NCBI GenBank assembly: GCA_007133925.1
Contig: SLLU01000078.1
Coordinates: 1 to 6,820, forward strand
DNA: 6,820 nt
Direction: 5' to 3'
Origin: Candidatus Halarchaeoplasma halalkaliphilum
Lineage (GTDB): Archaea; Thermoplasmatota; Thermoplasmata; Halarchaeoplasmatales; Halarchaeoplasmataceae
The position numbers were made by a program, and so were the translations under genes. Shown piece by piece: positions 1 through 5,151 of this stretch (positions within the stretch are counted from its first letter, which is position 1; every line of letters begins with the position of its first letter). Under the pieces are notes generated by a model that worked only from the letters and a program-made list of their open reading frames with translations, ran no database searches and had not been told where the DNA came from.

Positions 1-299
1 ACCACCACCCGGTCGTTTTCGTGTTGGCTCACACCCTCTATCCTGGCATTACCCAGGTGTTTTCTCAGGAGCATGACGTATCCACCGGGATCCATGGGGT
101 TGGGGATATCCCTCTCGGTGAGATAGAGCGCCTTGCCCAGTATGAAAAAAATTGTTTTCTTTCCAGTACCGGGAACGTGTATCCTGAAGGAAAGATACTC
201 CCTACCGGGCTTGTACACCTTCTGTACATAGCCGCCAACCAGGGACTGGAATTCCCTGCACACGGCGGATATCTCCAGGGACTCCATCTCTTCCTTCAT
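1..299 (-). CDS. rqcH: RqcH/NEMF-family (NFACT) ribosome quality control protein, N-terminal fragment
   Basis: Partial gene: 99 complete codons run off the left edge of the window, so the C-terminal part is not visible. The N-terminus (MKEEMESLEISAVCREF...) followed by VGGYVQKVY, a strand-rich stretch, LYLTERDIPNP and VMLLRKHLGNARIEGV is the typical NFACT-N pattern of RqcH, Rqc2/NEMF and the FbpA-like proteins. An Asp-Arg pair falls at residues 96-97, where the family carries the conserved DR motif needed for tRNA binding in bacterial RqcH. The family binds the obstructed large ribosomal subunit and, in bacteria, recruits tRNA-Ala to add alanine tails to stalled nascent chains; an archaeal role is inferred by homology. 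Start: ATG at 299 is chosen over an in-frame ATG at 314, because a TATA-like box at 322-329 lies about 26 bases upstream of 299 and too close to 314. The gene is divergent from the hydrolase at 394. Confidence 0.88.
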   Translation of the reverse strand, partial: MKEEMESLEISAVCREFQSLVGGYVQKVYKPGREYLSFRIHVPGTGKKTIFFILGKALYLTERDIPNPMDPGGYVMLLRKHLGNARIEGVSQHENDRVV

Positions 300-321
300 A
301 CTACGGGACAACATCCAGATG

Positions 322-329
322 TTTTTAAA
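322..329 (-). promoter_or_regulatory. TATA-like box for rqcH
   Basis: On the minus strand the element reads TTTAAAAA. Its centre is about 26 bases upstream of the ATG at 299, the usual archaeal TATA-to-start-site distance, so the transcript would be leaderless or nearly so. No clear Shine-Dalgarno sequence precedes the ATG, which agrees. This is inferred from spacing and composition only. Confidence 0.5.
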
Positions 330-354
330 GGCTTTGTTTTACCGGGGGACAACA

Positions 355-362
355 CTAAAATA
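355..362 (+). promoter_or_regulatory. TATA-like box for the hydrolase gene
   Basis: The element reads CTAAAATA, centred about 35 bases upstream of the ATG at 394, which predicts a leader of roughly 9-10 bases. The 94-base divergent region 300-393 would hold both this promoter and the rqcH promoter. Only AT content and spacing support the call. Confidence 0.35.
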
Positions 363-393
363 CGTCTTTGCGGCTACCGTAAAAGGGATATCT

Positions 394-1032
394 ATGAGGA
401 TAAGATGGCACGGGCACTCCTGCTTCGAGATAGAAAATCAGCAAGTGGTGGTCACGGACCCCCACGACGGTAAGAGCATAGGTATAAAGACCCCGGGGGT
501 TGAGGGAGATATAATCCTGGTGAGTCATGACCACTTCGATCACAATGCCGTCAGGATCGTTAAAAAGAAGAAATCCGAGATAGTGGACAGTCAGGGAAAA
601 TACTCCCTGGGAGAAGTGAGCATAGAAGGTTTCACCACGTTCCATGACCAGGAAGAAGGGGCGAAAAGGGGAGAGAATGTGATATACAAATTCACCATGG
701 ACAACACCACCTTCTGTCACCTGGGAGACCTGGGTCACATACCGGGTAGTGATATAATAGACAAGATAAAGGATGTCAATTTCCTTTTCATACCAGTGGG
801 AGGCACCTTCACCATAGGACCGGAAGAGGCCGTGGAGCTGGTCAAGAAACTTAATCCGTCCATCGCAGTGCCCATGCACTACAAGGTGGGTGGTCTTTCC
901 CTGAACATAAAAGATGTGAACCCATTCCTGGCATGCTTCAGTGAAGAGAATATACACAAGGTGGGTGTGGAACTGGAATTCCTGGACTGCGATATACCCG
1001 AAGAAACTGAGATATGGGTGTTCTCACTCTAG
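394..1032 (+). CDS. UlaG/UPF0173-type metal-dependent hydrolase (metallo-beta-lactamase fold)
   Basis: This 212-residue protein has the normal length for compact UPF0173/UlaG-like hydrolases. It begins MRIRWHGHSCFEIE, the typical first strand with a GHS/GHA motif. The metal-binding HxHxDH signature is SHDHFDH (H45, H47, D49, H50). Further likely ligands are H84 (TTFHD), D112 (CHLGDLGH) and H162 (VPMHYK). The family is cytoplasmic and binds two metal ions; UlaG itself hydrolyses L-ascorbate-6-phosphate lactone, but most archaeal members have no known substrate, so no specific reaction is assigned. Start: the open frame extends upstream to 319, but the homologous N-terminus begins at the ATG at 394, preceded by the weak purine-rich AAAAGGGA. 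The last 9 bases overlap the end of the aIF6 gene tail-to-tail. No operon partner is visible. Confidence 0.88.
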   Translation: MRIRWHGHSCFEIENQQVVVTDPHDGKSIGIKTPGVEGDIILVSHDHFDHNAVRIVKKKKSEIVDSQGKYSLGEVSIEGFTTFHDQEEGAKRGENVIYKFTMDNTTFCHLGDLGHIPGSDIIDKIKDVNFLFIPVGGTFTIGPEEAVELVKKLNPSIAVPMHYKVGGLSLNIKDVNPFLACFSEENIHKVGVELEFLDCDIPEETEIWVFSL

Positions 1033-1674
1033 ATAACCGAGGCCGTCCTCTATACGCCCCAACTCTATGGGCGTGGTGATGTCCCCCACAACCGCACCCT
1101 TTGTATTGGCCACCATGCAGGTACCTATCCACCCGGAACCATGGTTCGCTGTTGTCTTGGTCACCGGGACCCCGAACAGTTCTTCCATGGTATCCATCTC
1201 ATCACTGGTAACATGGGGGTGGCAGAGAACGCCTTTGTTGGTGGCGACACCCAGGGAGCCCACCATGTTGAGTCCCGCTATGGTTCCCCTCCGGACCTCG
1301 ACATCCATTACATCCCGTATGGTTTCCTCGCTCTTTTTGGCCAAGCTAGGATTGATCAGTGCACCTTTATCATTCACCAATATGTTGTTCCCCAGGGCGT
1401 TGTGTCTTTCAGGAAGTGAGACCACTTCCACGTAGTCGAGAAGCATGTCTATCTCACGTTCATCCATTATGTCCGCCACCAGCATGGCCCTGGAGTTTAT
1501 GGCAGACAAAGAACCGATCAATCTGGTACCACCCAGGGTGGTTTTGACCACCGAGGTATCCATGGCCTCTGAAAATATATCGCCACCCATACGGGGGACC
1601 ACCGTAAGGTCCTCGCTGGCCACGGCGAATATGCCTATGAAAGGCTGTGATTCCATGGAATGCTTCACAAGCAT
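1024..1674 (-). CDS. eif6: Translation initiation factor 6 (aIF6)
   Basis: This 216-residue protein matches the family's usual length. aIF6/eIF6 binds the large ribosomal subunit and prevents premature joining of the small subunit; it acts in ribosome biogenesis and as an anti-association factor. The near-repeat structure of its pentein fold can be read directly: N-x-K-G segments recur at residues 101-104 (NDKG), 146-148 (NKG) and 190-193 (NTKG), each after a small-residue/hydrophobic run. PFIGIFAVASEDL near the start and the end IELGRIEDGLGYLE are family-typical. Start: ATG at 1674 gives MLVKHSMESQPFIG, which lines up with the usual aIF6 N-terminus; an in-frame ATG at 1656 has a better upstream GTGA but would remove those residues. 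It is the last gene of the S19e operon, 6 bases after L31e, and its 3' end overlaps the convergent hydrolase by 9 bases. Confidence 0.95.
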   Translation of the reverse strand: MLVKHSMESQPFIGIFAVASEDLTVVPRMGGDIFSEAMDTSVVKTTLGGTRLIGSLSAINSRAMLVADIMDEREIDMLLDYVEVVSLPERHNALGNNILVNDKGALINPSLAKKSEETIRDVMDVEVRRGTIAGLNMVGSLGVATNKGVLCHPHVTSDEMDTMEELFGVPVTKTTANHGSGWIGTCMVANTKGAVVGDITTPIELGRIEDGLGYLE

Positions 1675-1680
1675 GTAAGA

Positions 1681-1947
1681 TTACTCGCCCGGCATGGACA
1701 CTTCAACTATTCCGTCCTCGAACTTGATTATCCTTACCCGTATCTTGGACGGGGGTTTGGAAATGCCCCGCTTCCACACCTCTTCGTTGGTGGATGTGTC
1801 TATCCAAACATCCTCCTCGGGAACGTTCATGTGATTGGAAACGTGTTTTCTGATGGTCCGCATGGCGATGGATGCCCTCTTGCCAACCGGATCGTTCTTA
1901 ACCCTCCGCAGAGGAATTGTCATAACCCTTTCTTCAGCTTCTTCCAT
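1681..1947 (-). CDS. rpl31e: Large ribosomal subunit protein L31e
   Basis: This 88-residue basic protein has the L31e pattern: EERVMTIPLRRV at residues 5-16, then a helix KRASIAMRTIRKHVSNHM, VWIDTSTNEEVWKRGISKPP and the basic strand RIRVRIIK. L31e sits by the exit tunnel of the archaeal/eukaryotic large subunit. The start at 1947 is fixed by a GGTGAT ribosome binding site just upstream and by the length of the short acidic N-terminus normal for the family. It lies 20 bases after L39e and 6 bases before aIF6, an order widely conserved in Euryarchaeota, so co-transcription is very likely. Confidence 0.95.
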   Translation of the reverse strand: MEEAEERVMTIPLRRVKNDPVGKRASIAMRTIRKHVSNHMNVPEEDVWIDTSTNEEVWKRGISKPPSKIRVRIIKFEDGIVEVSMPGE

Positions 1948-1950
1948 ATT

Positions 1951-1956
1951 ATCACC
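1951..1956 (-). promoter_or_regulatory. Shine-Dalgarno site of L31e
   Basis: The minus strand reads GGTGAT three bases before the ATG of L31e. It complements the usual archaeal 16S rRNA 3' end (...ATCACCTCC), and in that register the spacing is normal. It supports the start at 1947 over the internal ATG eight codons later. Confidence 0.65.
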
Positions 1957-1967
1957 ACAAAATTACC

Positions 1968-2123
1968 TCATTCATCGAGGTTGGATCTCCTCCAGTTCCT
2001 CCGCATGGGATGAGACGTAAACCTTCTGTTGGTACGCTGCATAACCCACGCTGGGACCCGCTTGTTCTGGTTCACCTTTTTTAGCAACCTTCGCTTCTTT
2101 GGACCGGGTTTGTTCTTTGCCAT
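1968..2123 (-). CDS. rpl39e: Large ribosomal subunit protein L39e
   Basis: This 51-codon gene was read directly from the minus strand and is short enough to be skipped by length-filtered gene finders. The protein starts MAKNKPGPKKRRLLKKVNQ, continues NKRVPAWVMQRTNRRFT and ends HPMRRNWRRSNLDE before a TGA. This is the complete L39e family pattern: a very basic protein of about 50 residues that threads through the wall of the ribosomal exit tunnel. Arg and Lys make up over a third of the residues. It begins 2 bases after the PDCD5-family stop codon, with the upstream AAGGCGAT as a degenerate ribosome binding site, and ends 20 bases before L31e. Nothing is truncated. Confidence 0.96.
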   Translation of the reverse strand: MAKNKPGPKKRRLLKKVNQNKRVPAWVMQRTNRRFTSHPMRRNWRRSNLDE

Positions 2124-2125
2124 GT

Positions 2126-2455
2126 TTATCGCCTTCTGATAGTGAAATCCACTTTTTGATTGTCCGTTATCTTTTTTAGCAGCTTTTTGAGGGTGTTGTC
2201 GTCCAGTTTACCCCTGATCATACCCCTCTGAGCCAGCATCATTATCTGCTGCTCTATGCCCTCGGCGACATCCGGTCGGGCTATACGCACCCGTCCGAGT
2301 CTTTCCCGGGCTTCAGGGGTGAGCAGGGAACGGAGTATGGCATCTTTTTCCTTGAGATACTCTTCCTCGGAGTCCTCTTCAGTCTGGGATGCCTCCAATT
2401 GTCTCTGCAGCTGCTCCAGTTTCTTGCGTTTTATCAACTCGCTTTCTTCGTCCAT
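2126..2455 (-). CDS. PDCD5 (TFAR19)-family DNA-binding protein
   Basis: This 109-residue protein is the archaeal homologue of PDCD5. The N-terminal third (residues 1-38) is charged and predicted to be helical (KRKKLEQLQRQLEASQ). It is followed by the family core: LRSLLTPEARERLGRVRIARP, then AEGIEQQIMMLAQRG, and KLDDNTLKKLLKKI near the C-terminus. The family forms a small helical bundle. Archaeal members bind DNA in vitro, but the cellular role is not settled; constant linkage to ribosomal genes suggests a part in translation or ribosome biology (inference). Start: the ATG at 2455 has AGAGGT at 2467-2472 upstream. It lies 18 bases after the S19e stop codon and 2 bases before L39e. Confidence 0.93.
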   Translation of the reverse strand: MDEESELIKRKKLEQLQRQLEASQTEEDSEEEYLKEKDAILRSLLTPEARERLGRVRIARPDVAEGIEQQIMMLAQRGMIRGKLDDNTLKKLLKKITDNQKVDFTIRRR

Positions 2456-2473
2456 CTTATCGCACTACCTCTT

Positions 2474-2929
2474 TCAAAGATATTTCGACATTTCAGGATC
2501 GTCTTTGGCCAGTTCCTTCATGATCTCGTAGGCCGTATTGTCCAGTAGGGATTGACCCTGGGGTGTGATCACTCGCCCCTTGTTATCATTCTTGACGACC
2601 AGACCGGCCTCTTCAAGCTGTTTCAGTGCCACTCGGACGATGGCACCGGAACCCTTGACCGCACGATAGGGTTTGGAACCCCTGTCCTGGGCACCTCCGT
2701 ACTTGCCTCTCAAACGGGACACACCTACGGGACCATCCAGATATACGGACCTCAATATGGCCGATACTCTGGTATGCCACCAATCCGCCTGGAGTGGTGC
2801 TTTCTCGGTATGCATACCCGTCTTAACGAAGGGTGCCCACTCAGGCTCGGCGATCTCTTTCGTCTCTTTTAGCTTTTTGCTTACTTCGACTATAAGTCTT
2901 TCGGGAGGCACGTCATATACTGTTACCAT
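2474..2929 (-). CDS. rps19e: Small ribosomal subunit protein S19e
   Basis: This 151-residue protein has the usual archaeal S19e length. It begins MVTVYDVPPERLIVEV, with EWAPFVKTGMHTEKAP, WWHTRVSAILRSVYL and GVSRLRGKYGG in order. The C-terminal half is a winged-helix-like segment (VRVALKQLEEAGLV, then GRVITPQGQSLLD). S19e is a head protein of the archaeal/eukaryotic small subunit and takes part in its maturation. The start at 2929 matches the family N-terminus. This is the first gene of the operon S19e > PDCD5 > L39e > L31e > aIF6. The 129-base region to the divergent thiI-like gene must contain both promoters. TATA candidates lie at 2952-2959 and 2977-2987, and GGAG at 2942-2945 could act as a ribosome binding site if the leader is long enough. 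Confidence 0.96.
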   Translation of the reverse strand: MVTVYDVPPERLIVEVSKKLKETKEIAEPEWAPFVKTGMHTEKAPLQADWWHTRVSAILRSVYLDGPVGVSRLRGKYGGAQDRGSKPYRAVKGSGAIVRVALKQLEEAGLVVKNDNKGRVITPQGQSLLDNTAYEIMKELAKDDPEMSKYL

Positions 2930-2951
2930 GATGTACTACGCTCCAGGGCAA

Positions 2952-2987
2952 TCTATAATCTTGGGTTATTTGTACGTTATAATTAAA
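2952..2987 (-). promoter_or_regulatory. Promoter region of the S19e operon with two TATA candidates
   Basis: On the minus strand, ATTATAGA (2952-2959) is centred about 26 bases before the S19e ATG and would give a leaderless mRNA. TTTAATTATAA (2977-2987), a better TATA match, is centred about 53 bases before it and would give a leader of roughly 27 bases containing the GGAG at 2942-2945. The sequence does not decide between them; both may be used. Confidence 0.45.
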
Positions 2988-3027
2988 GCTTTCCCCACTA
3001 AGACCCTATGTTTCCCAAACCCCAAGG

Positions 3028-3035
3028 ATAATATA
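3028..3035 (+). promoter_or_regulatory. TATA-like box for the thiI-like gene
   Basis: The element reads ATAATATA, preceded by AAGG as a possible BRE-like purine stretch. It is centred about 27 bases upstream of the ATG at 3059, predicting a leaderless transcript. The GAGG at 3051-3054 is only four bases from the ATG, so it is a poor Shine-Dalgarno candidate. Confidence 0.45.
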
Positions 3036-3058
3036 CCCAGGGCATAATCAGAGGCCCC

Positions 3059-3685
3059 ATGGCACCTAAAGTGGTGGTTTTACTGTCCGCGGGCATAGAC
3101 TCCCCCGTGGCCGCACATCTTCTGGCTGACGCGGGATTCGAGGTTTCGCTCCTGTACCTGGACACACGGCCCTTCACAGACGATAGGACGGTGGAACTGG
3201 TTCGGGAGTTGGGGAAGCTCCTCACAGATATACATCCGGACATGGATTTCTACACGAGTGATTTCTCCGGGGCGGAGAAAGAGATCGCCGGTAACTGCAA
3301 CCCCCACTTCCAGTGCATATTGTGCAGGAGGATGATGTACCGGGCAGCAAAAAAGCTGGGGGATGAGATCGGGGCCGAGGCCATCGCCACGGGTGAATCC
3401 CTGGGACAGGTGGCCTCCCAGACACTTTCCAACCTCGTGGCCGAGGACGATGCCGTGGATATCACCATCCACAGACCCTTGATAGGTCTGGACAAGGAAG
3501 AGGTGATCACCGTTGCCAGGGAAATAGGGACCTTTGATATATCAACCCGCCCCTCTGTGTGCTGCATGCTGACACCGGATGGTCCCAGGGTGAGGAGTAC
3601 CGTGAAGGAGGTTCGTGAGCAGGAAGAGAAGATGGATGTGAGGGGATTGGTGGAAGGGTTCATATTCCAGAAGGTGGATGGTTGA
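3059..3685 (+). CDS. thiI: ThiI-like PP-loop sulfurtransferase lacking the THUMP domain
   Basis: This 208-residue protein corresponds to the adenylating PP-loop domain of ThiI, the tRNA 4-thiouridine synthase. Residues 10-16 (SAGIDSP) are the pyrophosphate loop, SGGIDSP in most ThiI, here with Ala in place of the first Gly. CILCRRMMYRAAKKLGDEIG (86-105) plus TGESLGQVASQTLSNL (111-126) is the ThiI signature, and RPLIGLDKEEVITVAREIG (139-157) follows. C86xxC89 and a Cys pair C168-C169 match the positions of cysteines that in methanogen ThiI are needed for activity and bind an Fe-S cluster. Full ThiI proteins begin with a ferredoxin-like domain and a THUMP RNA-binding domain; both are absent, as is a C-terminal rhodanese domain. 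The frame begins cleanly after an intergenic region with its own TATA box, so this is a natural short form rather than a broken gene. It is followed after 2 bases by a 94-residue unknown and lies tail-to-tail with a cysteine desulfurase. tRNA is the likely substrate, but this is inference without the THUMP domain. Confidence 0.85.
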   Translation: MAPKVVVLLSAGIDSPVAAHLLADAGFEVSLLYLDTRPFTDDRTVELVRELGKLLTDIHPDMDFYTSDFSGAEKEIAGNCNPHFQCILCRRMMYRAAKKLGDEIGAEAIATGESLGQVASQTLSNLVAEDDAVDITIHRPLIGLDKEEVITVAREIGTFDISTRPSVCCMLTPDGPRVRSTVKEVREQEEKMDVRGLVEGFIFQKVDG

Positions 3686-3687
3686 AC

Positions 3688-3972
3688 ATGTATCACGTTG
3701 TGGAACCGTGCTCGGACTCCGGTGCGTACGTTGCCGAGCCGGCTGAAAAGGTAAGGATAGACATGGACCGGGTGAAGGAGTGGCTGGAAAGCAAGGATTA
3801 CCGCATGAAATTCACATCCGAGGTGATCATAGTTGCTGTCCATCCGGATGAGGAGGTTGAACTGGGGTTTTACCCCTCGGGAAAACTGCTATTCAAGACC
3901 ACAGACAAGGAAGTGGTGGATCGTTTGTTCGGTGAGCTGGCGGGTATGATGGAGGAAAGGGAGATATCCTAG
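3688..3972 (+). CDS. Uncharacterised 94-residue protein coupled to the thiI-like gene
   Basis: I do not recognise this family. The ATG at 3688 lies 2 bases after the thiI-like stop codon, with AGGTGG at 3671-3676 as a plausible ribosome binding site; an overlapping in-frame TTG at 3682 is a less likely start. The protein is acidic and soluble, with no signal peptide or membrane segment and a single Cys (C8). It shows a mixed alpha/beta pattern: VRIDMDRVKEWLESK looks like a helix (residues 22-36), MKFTSEVIIVAVHP and VELGFYPSGKLLFKTT like strands, and KEVVDRLFGELAGMMEE a C-terminal helix. The strand-turn piece FYPSGKLLFK followed by a helix resembles half of a TBP-like fold; that is a structural guess, not a homology claim. 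Tight linkage suggests an accessory subunit, substrate adaptor or regulator of the ThiI-like enzyme. Its last 4 bases overlap the end of the convergent desulfurase gene. Confidence 0.8.
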   Translation: MYHVVEPCSDSGAYVAEPAEKVRIDMDRVKEWLESKDYRMKFTSEVIIVAVHPDEEVELGFYPSGKLLFKTTDKEVVDRLFGELAGMMEEREIS

Positions 3973-5150
3973 GCCAGCAGGTCCACCAGGGAATCCACCA
4001 TAACCTTCACTTCCTCGATGGTGTTGTACAGGTAAAAAGAAACTCTGGTACCCCCATCCATACCGCTTTTGTTGTACCAGGAATGGACACACTGCATACC
4101 GCCCCTGGTGAGTATCCTGTTTTCCTCCAGGAGAAGGGATATCTCGTGACATCCCAGACTGTCCACATTGAAATTGAATATACCGGACCTTAGCTCGGGA
4201 TCCTCTGGTCCAAGTATGGTGACCACGTCCTTGAGATCACGGGTGGCAAGACGGTTCAGTTCCACCTCATGCCGCTCTATACGCTCCATGCCTATATCCA
4301 GGAGGTAATCCACGGCGGCCTTAACACCGCACAGGCTGGCGTAATTCTGAAGTCCGCCCTCGAACCTGGCGGGAGAGGGTTGTAGGGTGATGTCATCGTA
4401 GGAAATGTTCCTGATGCTCCCACCTCCTACTACCATGGGTTTCAGTTCGTTCATCAACTCCTCCCGACCGTAGAGTATGCCGACCCCCGTGGGACCCAGC
4501 ATCTTATGAACGGAAAAGACCATGAAATCCACTTCCAACTCCTTCACATCCACGGATCGATGGGGCACGCTCTGGGCCGCATCAAGCAGAAAGAGGGCAT
4601 CGTGATCATGGGCTATCCTGGCTATCTCCCTGGCGGGTGTGGTGACCCCGTCGAGATTGGAGGTGTGCACCATGGATACCATCTTTACATGGGGACCCAT
4701 CATATCCTCGAAGGCCTCTATATCGAAGGTACCATCTGCAAAGGATGGTACACGATGATGCTCTGTGCCCCGTTCATGTTTCAACATCAGCCACGGCGCC
4801 AGATTGCTGTTGTGCTCCCTGTCCGTGGAAAGGACCATATCCCCTCTACGGAAGTCCCATCCCCGGGCCACCAGGTTTATTGATTCCGTGGCATTCTTTG
4901 TGAAGACCACCTCCCCGGGGCCCTTTGCATTGATGAGGGATGCTATGGAGTCCCTAGCTGAGGATATCCTGCGGTTGAGTTCGTTGGAGAGTGTGTGAGA
5001 ACTCCGTCCTGCACAAACGGGGAACCGATGGTAGTACTCTTTTACCGCCTCTATCACCTGATAGGGCTTGAGGGTCAAACATGCATTGTCGAAATATATG
5101 TACTCGTCCACCAAGGGAAAATCCTTCCTGATCCTTTCAATATCCATCAT
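3969..5150 (-). CDS. SufS/Csd-like cysteine desulfurase (class V PLP-dependent aminotransferase fold)
   Basis: This 393-residue protein has the length expected of SufS-type desulfurases, which remove sulfur from cysteine as an enzyme-bound persulfide and release alanine. Visible PLP-site features are H113 in REHNSN (the cofactor-stacking His position), D190 in FLLDAAQS (pyridine nitrogen) and the Schiff-base lysine K216 in FSVHKMLGPTGVG. R369 in TRVSFYLYNT is the substrate carboxylate position. The persulfide Cys is C354 in RGGMQCVHSW, where SufS usually has RxGHHCA. The N-terminal DNACLTLKP and the FPVCAGRSSH segment (43-52, with C46) differ from classical SufS, suggesting an archaeal subfamily. 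Selenocysteine lyase or another class V enzyme cannot be excluded. The start at 5150 follows the E1-like stop codon by one base (a second ATG is adjacent at 5147), so the two are almost certainly co-translated. Its stop codon shares CTAG (3969-3972) with the convergent small gene. Confidence 0.9.
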   Translation of the reverse strand: MMDIERIRKDFPLVDEYIYFDNACLTLKPYQVIEAVKEYYHRFPVCAGRSSHTLSNELNRRISSARDSIASLINAKGPGEVVFTKNATESINLVARGWDFRRGDMVLSTDREHNSNLAPWLMLKHERGTEHHRVPSFADGTFDIEAFEDMMGPHVKMVSMVHTSNLDGVTTPAREIARIAHDHDALFLLDAAQSVPHRSVDVKELEVDFMVFSVHKMLGPTGVGILYGREELMNELKPMVVGGGSIRNISYDDITLQPSPARFEGGLQNYASLCGVKAAVDYLLDIGMERIERHEVELNRLATRDLKDVVTILGPEDPELRSGIFNFNVDSLGCHEISLLLEENRILTRGGMQCVHSWYNKSGMDGGTRVSFYLYNTIEEVKVMVDSLVDLLA

Positions 5151-5151
5151 A

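Noticed and set aside
314..314. Upstream ATG as an alternative rqcH start
   Set aside because: Only about 11 bases separate it from the TATA-like box, so it would lie upstream of the expected transcription start.
21..473. 150-codon open frame on the plus strand
   Set aside because: It runs antisense to the RqcH fragment and then out of frame into the hydrolase; the NFACT-N motifs on the minus strand explain this DNA.
355..957. 200-codon open frame on the minus strand
   Set aside because: It is antisense to the hydrolase gene, whose metal-binding motifs are intact; its translation is rich in Tyr, His and Val with no recognisable domain.
1660..2013. 117-codon open frame on the plus strand
   Set aside because: Antisense to L31e and L39e, which are both complete and recognisable.
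3250..3843. 197-codon open frame on the minus strand
   Set aside because: Antisense to the thiI-like gene and the 94-residue gene; the ThiI motifs on the plus strand are unambiguous.
4506..4883. 125-codon open frame on the plus strand
   Set aside because: Lies entirely opposite the desulfurase core, including the Schiff-base lysine region.
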